Below, piece by piece: positions 45,352 to 53,478 of a stretch of 64,000 nucleotides of DNA. Both the position numbers and the translations under genes were made by a program. This DNA is from Heterotrichella gracilis. Taxonomy: Eukaryota > Sar > Xanthophyceae > Tribonematales > Xanthonemataceae. Positions within the stretch are counted from its first letter, which is position 1. Every line of letters begins with the position of its first letter. The notes under the pieces are model-generated. The model was not told the DNA's origin. It did no database searches and saw only the letters and a program-made list of their open reading frames with translations. The DNA lies in contig JAULBX010026940.1 of the NCBI GenBank assembly GCA_032358255.1, positions 1 to 64,000 of the forward strand. Reading direction: 5' to 3'.

Positions 45352-45388
45352 AAAAAACCCCTTTGATGTCAGGTCAAAGGGGTTTTTT
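45352..45388. terminator. Strong rho-independent terminator after rpoD
   Basis: AAAAAACCCCTTTGA and TCAAAGGGGTTTTTT form a perfect 15-base stem with a seven-base loop. It lies about 100 bases after the rpoD stop and before the AsmA-like gene. Confidence 0.88.
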
Positions 45389-45449
45389 AATTTTATTCGG
45401 GTTCTTAAACTAATTCTTCTTATTTTTATGATTCAAAATTTACTGAATT

Positions 45450-48275
45450 ATGAACACTACAAAACCAAAAAAATCTTTGTTTCGCCGCATTATGAAATGG
45501 AGTGGCATTTCGTTATTATTAATTATTATTTTATTAATAGCCGCACCATTTATTTTTAAAGATAAAATTATTGCCATTGTTAAAGAAGAGGCCAATAATA
45601 ATTTAAACGCGAAAGTAGATTTTGGTGAATTTGATCTTACATTGTTTTCTTCCTTTCCCGATTTCAGGTTCAAGATCAATAAAGTAAGTGTAATTGGTGT
45701 TAATGAGTTTGCGGGAGATACGCTTGCATACATCACTACGTTAAGTACCGACATTAATTTAAAGTCGGTTATTAGCGGAGGCCCTTATGGCGTTAACTCT
45801 ATCGTCATTGATAAAGCCCGTATTTTTGGAACAGTTTTAAAGAACGGTAAAGCTAGCTGGGATATTGCAAAAGCAGGCCCTGATTCTGCCGGCGCCGCTC
45901 CTGCAGATACAAGCGCTCCTTCAAAATTCTCGGTTAAATTAAAAGAATTTAAAATTAAAGAAGCGCACATTGTTTATGATGATCAGCAAGGTGGCATGTA
46001 TGCAAAACTCGAAAATTTTAATTACGAATTGAACGGTGATTTTACACAGGATAATTTTGTGTTGAATAATTTATTAGACATTGCCAAAACAACTTTTAAA
46101 ATGGGTGGTGTTGCTTATTTAAATGAAGTACACACGCATTTAAAAGCAGATCTTGATATGGATATGCCGAAAATGAAATTCACTTTTAAAGAAAATGAAT
46201 TTAGTTTAAATGATCTTACTTTGGGCTTTGATGGTTTTGTAGAAATGCCGGATACTAACATTAAAATGGATCTTAAATTTAAAGCTAACCAAACTGAATT
46301 TAAATCTATCTTATCTTTAATTCCATCTGTGTACTCTAAAGATTTTGCTTCTGTAAAAACTGCTGGCAAGCTAGCTTTGGATGGTTACGCTAAAGGAACA
46401 TACAACGCTGTGCAAATGCCGGCCTTTGGTGTTAACTTAAGTATTAAAGATGCGATGTTCAAATACCCAAGCTTACCAAAATCAGTTAACAACATTAATA
46501 TTGATGTAAAGGTATTAAACCCAAACGGTGTTTTAGATGCAACTACGGTTGATGTAAATCGTTTCCACATGGAATTAGCGGGTAACCCTATTGACATTGC
46601 CGCACATGTTAAAACTCCTATCTCTGATCCTGGAATTACAGCCGAACTAAAAGGAATCATCGATCTTTCTACCATGAAAGATTTTATCCCAACCGAAAAA
46701 GGTGATGAACTAAGCGGGATCATTAAATCTGATATTAGCGTTGCCGGTCACATGAGTTCTATTGATAAAAAAGAATACGATAAATTTAAAGCAAGCGGTT
46801 CTTTAGGAATTGATAAAATGAATTACAAAACCGCAAGCGTAGCATATTTAATTCAATTAAATTCTATGCTTTTAAATTTTACAACACAGTATGTTGAGTT
46901 AGCCAAGTTTGATGCTAAGTTGGGTAAAAGTGATATACAGGCAAGTGGTAAAATTGAAAATCTTTTACAATACATGTTTAAAGATGATCTTATTAAAGGA
47001 TCGTTCGCTATTAACTCTGCGTTAATGGATCTGAATGAACTAATGGGTCCGCCAACACCAACTACTGCAGCAGCAACAACTACAGCTGCACCAACATCAA
47101 CGGCTTCTACCGGTGTTGCAGCAGTGCCTGCTAATATTGATTTTAATTTAGATGCAAAAATTGGTAAAGTAATTTATACCAATTTAATTTTAGATAATAT
47201 GGTTGGTAACGTTGTGGTGCGTAACCAAAAAGTAGACATGACCAATTTACGTATGAACACCATGGGCGGTGCTTTAACTGTAAATGGTTTTTACGAAACA
47301 TCTAACATTAAAAAACCGACTACTGGTTTAAATTTAAAGGTAGAGAACTTTGATATCCAGGAAACATTTAAATCGTTTAACACCGTGCAAAAATTAGCGC
47401 CGGTTGGACAATATGCAAAAGGTAAATTCACAGCAACCTTAGAGAACTTTAATACTTCTTTAAATGATAAAATGGAACCAGACCTAAATGCTGTAAAAGC
47501 AAACGGTACATTTAAAACAGCTAAAGTAAATGTGGGCGGTTTCCCTCCATTTGTAAAATTAGGCGAGGCATTAAAAATTGAACAACTTAAAAGTATGGAC
47601 GTAGATAATCTTTTGGTGAACTACCAGATAAAAGATGGTCGTGTGGTAATGGCGCCGTTTGATACCAAGGTAGCGAACGTACCAACCAATATTAGCGGTA
47701 GTACCGGTTTTGATCAAACCATTGATTATAAATGGAAAATGGAAATTCCTAAAGCTATGTTTGGTGGCGCCGCTAATTCTGCATTAAACAGTTTATTAGC
47801 ACAGGGTAATGCTGCTGCAGGAACAAACGTAACCGTTGGCGATAAAATAAAAGTAACTGCTTTGTTTGGCGGAACGGTTATGAAACCGGAAGTTAAAACC
47901 AGCTTAAAAGACGATGCAAAAAGTACAATCGCTACTGTAACAACGCAAGTTGTAAATAATGCAATTGACAAAGCCGCTGAGGAAGCACAAAAAATATTAG
48001 AAGATGCCAAAGCACAGTGCGAAAAACAAAAAGCAGAAGCACAAGCTAATGCCGATAAATCAAAAGCCGACGGTTATGCAGAAGCAGATAAATTAATTGA
48101 ACAAGCCAGTAACCCAATTGCAAAAATTGCCGCTAAAAAAGCTGCTGAAGTTGCGAAGAAAAAAGTAGACGAAAAAGTTGCTAAGATCGTGAGCGATGCA
48201 GATGCAAAATGCCAGCAAACAATTGCAGATGCACAGGCAAAAGCTGCCGCAAAAGCTGCAGAGAGTAAGAAGTAA
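45450..48275 (+). CDS. AsmA-like envelope protein with a helical Ala/Lys tail
   Basis: 941 residues: one N-terminal membrane helix (about 17-38), then a long AsmA-type repeat body, the bridge-like lipid-transport fold of AsmA/TamB/YhdP proteins (FGEFDLTLFSSFPDFRF near the start, GSTGFDQTIDYKWKMEIP near the end). A Thr/Ala/Pro linker lies at about residue 532-550. The last 110 residues are a highly charged Ala/Lys/Glu/Gln helix with regular repeats (AEEAQKILEDAKAQ, AKAAAKAAESKK), likely a coiled coil in the periplasm. A role in phospholipid flow to the outer membrane is inferred from the family. Confidence 0.88.
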   Translation: MNTTKPKKSLFRRIMKWSGISLLLIIILLIAAPFIFKDKIIAIVKEEANNNLNAKVDFGEFDLTLFSSFPDFRFKINKVSVIGVNEFAGDTLAYITTLSTDINLKSVISGGPYGVNSIVIDKARIFGTVLKNGKASWDIAKAGPDSAGAAPADTSAPSKFSVKLKEFKIKEAHIVYDDQQGGMYAKLENFNYELNGDFTQDNFVLNNLLDIAKTTFKMGGVAYLNEVHTHLKADLDMDMPKMKFTFKENEFSLNDLTLGFDGFVEMPDTNIKMDLKFKANQTEFKSILSLIPSVYSKDFASVKTAGKLALDGYAKGTYNAVQMPAFGVNLSIKDAMFKYPSLPKSVNNINIDVKVLNPNGVLDATTVDVNRFHMELAGNPIDIAAHVKTPISDPGITAELKGIIDLSTMKDFIPTEKGDELSGIIKSDISVAGHMSSIDKKEYDKFKASGSLGIDKMNYKTASVAYLIQLNSMLLNFTTQYVELAKFDAKLGKSDIQASGKIENLLQYMFKDDLIKGSFAINSALMDLNELMGPPTPTTAAATTTAAPTSTASTGVAAVPANIDFNLDAKIGKVIYTNLILDNMVGNVVVRNQKVDMTNLRMNTMGGALTVNGFYETSNIKKPTTGLNLKVENFDIQETFKSFNTVQKLAPVGQYAKGKFTATLENFNTSLNDKMEPDLNAVKANGTFKTAKVNVGGFPPFVKLGEALKIEQLKSMDVDNLLVNYQIKDGRVVMAPFDTKVANVPTNISGSTGFDQTIDYKWKMEIPKAMFGGAANSALNSLLAQGNAAAGTNVTVGDKIKVTALFGGTVMKPEVKTSLKDDAKSTIATVTTQVVNNAIDKAAEEAQKILEDAKAQCEKQKAEAQANADKSKADGYAEADKLIEQASNPIAKIAAKKAAEVAKKKVDEKVAKIVSDADAKCQQTIADAQAKAAAKAAESKK

Positions 48276-48283
48276 ATATAATT

Positions 48284-48341
48284 TGTCATTTCGAGCGCAT
48301 TCGAGAAACATACGTGCGTCTCGACTGCGCTCGACGTGACA
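48284..48341. repeat. 58-bp palindromic intergenic repeat, copy 1
   Basis: Arms of 23 bases (left begins TGTCATTTCGAGCGCA; right ends TGCGCTCGACGTGACA) pair with three mismatches across a 12-base loop. Nearly the same sequence recurs at 50685-50740. It stands between the convergent AsmA-like and GH9 genes and is clearly more GC-rich than its surroundings. Confidence 0.8.
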
Positions 48342-48352
48342 CAGCATAAATT

Positions 48353-48384
48353 AAAAACCCTCGCCGATTTGGTGAGGGTTTTTT
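48353..48384. terminator. Two-way rho-independent terminator
   Basis: AAAAACCCTCGCC, loop GATTT, GGTGAGGGTTTTTT, with one mismatch in the stem. It serves the convergent AsmA-like (+) and GH9 (-) genes. Confidence 0.85.
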
Positions 48385-48412
48385 AGTTTTCAGTTCTTAA
48401 TTGGGTAACGTA

Positions 48413-50596
48413 TTATTCCTTAATTACTTTTCTCGTTTCGGTTTTATTCTTCGAAACTACTTTCAAAAAATAAACGCCGGTGGCAATGTTTGATAGATCA
48501 ACTTCAACTAATCCGTTTACAACCGTTTCATTACGCGATAATAATTGTTTACCGCTTACATCGTATAAAAATAGGTCGACGTTGTTTTCGCTATTGTAAA
48601 ACTTAATGGTCATTTTATTTTCTGCCGGTTGCGGGTAAATGGTTTGTATCAATCCCGAAAGATCGTTCTCGTTATTTTTCATTGACGTAGTAATGGTACT
48701 GCATGGTGCCGATGTGCAAAATTTAGAAAGCATCCTAACGTATGCGGCATTGGTGTAAATTCCTGCTTCACTTATCGTCCATGAATTTAATGGCCAGCTG
48801 TCGTTAAAATCTTTATACGATTTTTGTATAGGTTGCCCCATGGGCGGTGTAACGTTTGTTGCACAAATAGCATTAACTGTTGGGTTACCGCAAGAGCCGG
48901 GGCAACAAGGATCTAACGCGTAACCGGGGTTTGGTCCGCCAGGAATATAACCCGGAGGCGGACCATAAGTTGATACGCCTACTTCATCCCATAACGCACT
49001 ACCATGCTCGAACCAACCGTGGTAAAATTTGCTTACCGAATTTTCGGCACCATAACCGGCCATATTACTTAAATAGGTTTTTGAATTTGGATTTACGCCA
49101 TGCATGTAATGTATAAAACCGGAAGCTGCATTTTTATAATTGGTTGCATTAGCAGCATTCAGCGAATACTGATTCATGTTTAAGAACATATTCCCTTGTT
49201 TTGATTTTGTTTGATTAGAGTTCCAGGTATAATTATTATTTGCCAACCAGGCTCTGTAGGCATCAGTTTTATTGGTATAAGCCGGTAGGTTATCTGCATT
49301 GTTTGTTTGCATGGAGCCTGTGTAAGCATTTAAAATTGCCGTCTTCACTGCTGGTGTAGCGCCAGGAATTTTTGTATAATATAATAAGGCATCTTGCTCC
49401 GGTCCTTCAAATGGGTACGCGAAGGTCCATTGCAATAAATGCATGTTCGTATAATTAGCGTCTACAAAACTTTTGTAAGAAGCTGTACCAGTTAATGCAT
49501 ATAAATAAATAGCGGCGCAAACTTTGTGTGCCATAAGATCGTAAGCAGAAACTTCTTGTTCACCGGCTGCAAGCAAACCTGTATTGTAAAACGTAACACT
49601 TGGGTTAGCCACTGCCCAGGTATAAGCATTTACTGCTGCTGCCTGTAATTGATTATGGTAAGCTGTTTGAGCAGCTGTAGTATATTGCATAGCAGCCAAC
49701 GCAAACATAGCAGCGCTGGTTAAAGCTGCGGAAGTATTTGCAGGACCATACCTTCTAAAAGCTACGTCGGCACTTGGCGGACTAACACCACCACCACCAA
49801 CTACGGAAAGCACCGAACCGTTAGGTTGTTGCATTTTTAAAAGCCAGTCTAGTTCATATTTTATTTCGTCTAAAATATCGGGAACCCCATTTCCGCTTTC
49901 CGGGATATTATAATTATCCTGCCACACCAATGGATTTTCTTCGTAGGCCAGTAAAAGATCTGTCAACGCGCTCCATGTAAAATTCACATATTTATTATAG
50001 TCGCCGGCATCATGCCAGCCGCCACTTAAATTTTTGGATGTTCCAATTACGGTATTATTATAAAGCCTGCAATCAAGATCCTGTTGTGCACCAGCGTGAC
50101 AGGCGGCATCGGCCCAACCGGTGCCTGCGGCAGTAGCTGTTTTTGCCGAACCACAACGCGCATAATAATACATGCGCACGGCCTGCGTTAAAACCGGGTT
50201 ATAAACACAATCGTTTATATCAAAGCGGTACGAGCCTACGTTGTTGGTAAGATCATAAATATAATAAGAGCCTTGAACGGTGTAAGTAGAAAAATCGAAC
50301 CACCAGGCTTTATCGCCGCTTTGTGTTTGCGTGGCGCCACCATTCCATGGGGTTATAGAAGAAGTGAAAACAACAGCATCGGTTACCCAATCGCGCACTT
50401 GGTAAGTGGTGCCCGGCGTAAAGGGTGTGCCATTATTATAACCTGTTATTGGGTTAGAGATCACCGCGATCTTTTGCGCCGTTAATTTATAACCAAACTG
50501 GTCAGTTTTAATAAACTGAACCGTTACCGTTGGTGATGCGCTAATGAAAATGCTAAAAAGCATAATTAATGCAAAGAAGTAGTATTTATTTTTCAT
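48413..50596 (-). CDS. Secreted GH9 endoglucanase with T9SS domain
   Basis: 727 residues. Signal peptide 1-20; an N-terminal Ig-like cellulase domain (about 22-125, KTDQFGYKLTAQKIA); a GH9 (alpha/alpha)6 barrel (about 130-625) with the catalytic base region G-G-W-H-D196-A-G-D199-Y-N-K-Y and the acid in S-W-T-I-S-E610-A-G-I-Y-T-N-A-A; and a T9SS type A domain from IYPQPAENKM. It cuts beta-1,4-glucans. No carbohydrate-binding module is seen, and no SusC/D pair lies nearby. Confidence 0.94.
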   Translation of the reverse strand: MKNKYYFFALIMLFSIFISASPTVTVQFIKTDQFGYKLTAQKIAVISNPITGYNNGTPFTPGTTYQVRDWVTDAVVFTSSITPWNGGATQTQSGDKAWWFDFSTYTVQGSYYIYDLTNNVGSYRFDINDCVYNPVLTQAVRMYYYARCGSAKTATAAGTGWADAACHAGAQQDLDCRLYNNTVIGTSKNLSGGWHDAGDYNKYVNFTWSALTDLLLAYEENPLVWQDNYNIPESGNGVPDILDEIKYELDWLLKMQQPNGSVLSVVGGGGVSPPSADVAFRRYGPANTSAALTSAAMFALAAMQYTTAAQTAYHNQLQAAAVNAYTWAVANPSVTFYNTGLLAAGEQEVSAYDLMAHKVCAAIYLYALTGTASYKSFVDANYTNMHLLQWTFAYPFEGPEQDALLYYTKIPGATPAVKTAILNAYTGSMQTNNADNLPAYTNKTDAYRAWLANNNYTWNSNQTKSKQGNMFLNMNQYSLNAANATNYKNAASGFIHYMHGVNPNSKTYLSNMAGYGAENSVSKFYHGWFEHGSALWDEVGVSTYGPPPGYIPGGPNPGYALDPCCPGSCGNPTVNAICATNVTPPMGQPIQKSYKDFNDSWPLNSWTISEAGIYTNAAYVRMLSKFCTSAPCSTITTSMKNNENDLSGLIQTIYPQPAENKMTIKFYNSENNVDLFLYDVSGKQLLSRNETVVNGLVEVDLSNIATGVYFLKVVSKNKTETRKVIKE

Positions 50597-50684
50597 GGAT
50601 CTTGATTTTAGTATTATTATTCAGAACCTTTGATTAAATTTAATATTAATATTTGAATAAGAAAAGAACAATATTAAATAAAAT

Positions 50685-50740
50685 TGTCACTTCGAGCGCA
50701 GTCGAGAAACATAAGTGTCTCGACTGCGCTCGACATGACA
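50685..50740. repeat. 56-bp palindromic intergenic repeat, copy 2
   Basis: Arms of 23 bases (TGTCACTTCGAGCGCA... and ...TGCGCTCGACATGACA) pair with two mismatches across a ten-base loop. It is a near copy of 48284-48341. It lies between the divergent GH9 and ABC ATPase genes, ending 20 bases before the ATPase ATG, so on that strand it could sit in the mRNA leader. Confidence 0.8.
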
Positions 50741-50760
50741 CATCATACAAACATTAACCT

Positions 50761-51957
50761 ATGGTTGAAAATAAATTTATACAACAGCTTGAGGAGTCTT
50801 TCCAGTCAAAAGACTACAGCCTGTTTACACGGCGCAGCCTCGATCTTACCAACGATTATCAATTACCGGAGGCTTTGGTAGGCGAGATCTTTGAACTAAG
50901 AAAGAACTATCTAAGCATTATTGACGTCAACCCCACCCAGCAGGATGCAATAACAGGCGCGGCCTCGCAGGTATTGGAAAAAATAAAATTACAGGATGCC
51001 ACTTTGGTAAATACTGCCAATACAAATTCAGATATAGTTTTTAAGGCGCAGGATATTACCAAACAATTTCACAGCGGGCGCAATCCTTTTAAATTGCATC
51101 CCATTTCTTTTGAATTAAAGCTAGGTCAAATTACCGGTGTGGTTGGTGAAAATGGAAATGGTAAAACAACTTTATTAAGAATAGTATCCGGGCAATTGTC
51201 TACCGATACAGGAAGTATTGAGTTTCCGGCGTTGGGTAATTTTTCAAATAATTGGTACGAAGCAAAAAACAAATTCGCTTTTATTCCTCAGCGTATTCCA
51301 AAATGGCATGGCACATTGCTAGAGAATTTATTATTCTTTGCTACCATTCATAATATTACAGGAGACCAAAATTTAAAACAGATAGATTATATTTTATTTC
51401 GTTTAGGCCTGGATAAATTTCGCGACCTGACCTGGAGCCAAATTTCTAGTGGTTACCGTATGCGTTTTGAAATGGCAAAGATGCTGTTGTGGCGTCCGCA
51501 CTTATTAATATTAGATGAGCCTTTGGCTAATTTAGATATTAACGCGCAGCAATTATTCTTGCAGGATCTAAGATTTTTTGCGCAATCGCAAAGTAATCCC
51601 ATCTCAATTATTTTAAGTTCGCAACAGTTACATGAAATAGAACGCATAGCAGATAATATTATTTTTATTCGTCAAGGCAAAACAATTTACAACGGCAAAC
51701 AAATTGACTTTGGAATTGACCGCGCTGTGAATAATTATGAAGTGGCAGGAAACTTTACATTACAGCAATTACAGAATTGTTTAACTGAAAATAACGGTTA
51801 TAAAATTGAAGATGCAGGAACTGCTTTTATCATTAGTTGTAGTATTGATGTAAAATGGTTCGATGTTTTATCGGTCATTCAAAAAAACGGATTAGAATTA
51901 AATTATTACAGGGATATTAGTCAAAGTACCCGTCAATTATTTCATAAAGATATTTAA
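50761..51957 (+). CDS. ABC transporter ATPase with a 95-residue N-terminal extension
   Basis: 398 residues. Residues 1-95 form a helical extension not found in ordinary ABC ATPases (FIQQLEESFQSKDY, LFTRRSLDLTND, EIFELRKNYLSIID). The nucleotide-binding domain follows: Walker A G129-E-N-G-N-G-K-T-T, an altered signature I-S-S-G-Y in place of LSGGQ, Walker B L-L-I-L-D-E-P-L-A-N-L-D, and an H-loop region S-S-Q-Q-L-H-E-I-E in which the switch His may be the one in QQLHE. A C-terminal 80-residue domain ends the chain. The membrane partner starts one base after its stop. Confidence 0.88.
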   Translation: MVENKFIQQLEESFQSKDYSLFTRRSLDLTNDYQLPEALVGEIFELRKNYLSIIDVNPTQQDAITGAASQVLEKIKLQDATLVNTANTNSDIVFKAQDITKQFHSGRNPFKLHPISFELKLGQITGVVGENGNGKTTLLRIVSGQLSTDTGSIEFPALGNFSNNWYEAKNKFAFIPQRIPKWHGTLLENLLFFATIHNITGDQNLKQIDYILFRLGLDKFRDLTWSQISSGYRMRFEMAKMLLWRPHLLILDEPLANLDINAQQLFLQDLRFFAQSQSNPISIILSSQQLHEIERIADNIIFIRQGKTIYNGKQIDFGIDRAVNNYEVAGNFTLQQLQNCLTENNGYKIEDAGTAFIISCSIDVKWFDVLSVIQKNGLELNYYRDISQSTRQLFHKDI

Positions 51958-51958
51958 T

Positions 51959-53425
51959 ATGTTTAAAAAAATAGCTCCCGGTTTTTTAAACCGCATCGAT
52001 ACCTATTTGCTAACCAATTATCCCATTGTGTGGATCAGCAAGATCCATTATGTATTATGGTTTGGCTTGTTGCTTTACATTATCTCTACTTTAATTGGTT
52101 GCTTTGTGCCAATTGATCTGACCAGCAGAGCCGACTCCGGTCTGTGGTTCTTGTTGTTGAGTGTCCTCTCGTTTATACTTTCCTGGTTTTGGGGTTACCG
52201 TTATTTGATCTTTAATAAAGAAAAGAATTTTGGGAATTTAAAATTTGGCGATGAATACAAGAATTTCTTTTTAGTGTTTTTTTGTGTGACCATTTTTGCC
52301 TGGTTTGCATCGCCATTTGTAATAAGCTACAACACAAAAATGGCGCACATGTTTACGGACGAGGAAATTATGCAGGATGTAAATACATTAAATGAAATAG
52401 AACCTTATGTTGTTACCAATTATTATTCGTACGAGAACAGTTACGATACCACAAAGAAGCAAACATTTTTTAATGTAAATAAAATATACGCTTACAATAA
52501 TTACACGCCTTACCAATATTTAAATGACACTTTAATTTTTCCGAAGTTAGTGAGCAGTTTCCAGATACGGACTAACTACAAGCCACTTACAGATCTGTCC
52601 ATAGTAAAAGTGAAGATCGCCAGACACATTTCTATTTGCGAAAAATATGGGATACATCCCAATTTGGATATTGATGAAATGGCTGCCAAATATATTAAAG
52701 CACAAAGAACGGGCTGGATAAGTATTGATGAATTGAGTTTGGGTAACGATTATCACAAAGAAGAAATGCGTACCGCTTTTAATAATTTATTTGAAGCAAA
52801 ATTTGGAAAGCTCTTTATTTGGGATAAAGATTTTTTATGGGGCATGTTCTATGCTATTTTTTCTTTGACCTTGATGCTGATCTTATTTAAATTAAATTCG
52901 TGGAAGCAATATTTAATCACCGCTATTGCAATGGCCCTTTATCCTTTGCTTGCCTTTATACTCTCGCAAATATTTTTTAGAAGTTCAAACTCCGAACATT
53001 GTTTTCAATGGTTTGTGTTTTTACTCTTCCTCACTTCAATTGTAAGTTTATTTATAACGGGCAAAAAACAAACATCATTTAAGCCTTTCTTTAATATTTT
53101 AAATCAAATATTTTTTCTGATCGCTATTTACATGCCCATGATGATCGTTTATTATTTGCGTCGTTACACCTCTATATTCCATGATTTCTACTCTTATAAT
53201 TATAGTAGCCAAGCGGTACAATCTGTAGCAAATATTAATGGTCAACAAGTAACCGTTTACGATTACCGTTATTATTTAGAGCAGTACCTTTATTCTTATT
53301 GGCAGGAAGAATATGATCTTTGGTTCACGATCTGCAAATGGACGCCCATAATACTTTTCTTTATTTGCTTACCCTTCATGAAAAAATTATTTGTAAAACA
53401 GTTGGCGTTGCCGAGGAGGACGTAA
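51959..53425 (+). CDS. Membrane partner of the ABC ATPase, unknown substrate
   Basis: 488 residues. Three membrane helices in the first 130 residues (LHYVLWFGLLLYI-like first helix, IHYVLWFG), a soluble loop of about 170 residues outside the membrane (about 135-295, rich in Tyr, Asn and Asp), then about five more helices, with a Tyr-rich loop before the last. I do not recognise a named family; tight coupling to the ATPase gene makes it the permease. An exporter or membrane-remodelling role is as likely as import, since no substrate-binding protein is encoded nearby. Confidence 0.82.
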   Translation: MFKKIAPGFLNRIDTYLLTNYPIVWISKIHYVLWFGLLLYIISTLIGCFVPIDLTSRADSGLWFLLLSVLSFILSWFWGYRYLIFNKEKNFGNLKFGDEYKNFFLVFFCVTIFAWFASPFVISYNTKMAHMFTDEEIMQDVNTLNEIEPYVVTNYYSYENSYDTTKKQTFFNVNKIYAYNNYTPYQYLNDTLIFPKLVSSFQIRTNYKPLTDLSIVKVKIARHISICEKYGIHPNLDIDEMAAKYIKAQRTGWISIDELSLGNDYHKEEMRTAFNNLFEAKFGKLFIWDKDFLWGMFYAIFSLTLMLILFKLNSWKQYLITAIAMALYPLLAFILSQIFFRSSNSEHCFQWFVFLLFLTSIVSLFITGKKQTSFKPFFNILNQIFFLIAIYMPMMIVYYLRRYTSIFHDFYSYNYSSQAVQSVANINGQQVTVYDYRYYLEQYLYSYWQEEYDLWFTICKWTPIILFFICLPFMKKLFVKQLALPRRT

Positions 53426-53428
53426 ATA

Positions 53429-53456
53429 AAAAGAGCCTCCAAAGGGAGGCTCTTTT
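53429..53456. terminator. Two-way rho-independent terminator
   Basis: AAAAGAGCCTCC, a four-base loop, GGAGGCTCTTTT. It starts four bases after the stop of the ABC membrane gene and faces the convergent WG-repeat gene. Confidence 0.88.
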
Positions 53457-53478
53457 GGTTTAAAATTATTTTCGCTTT

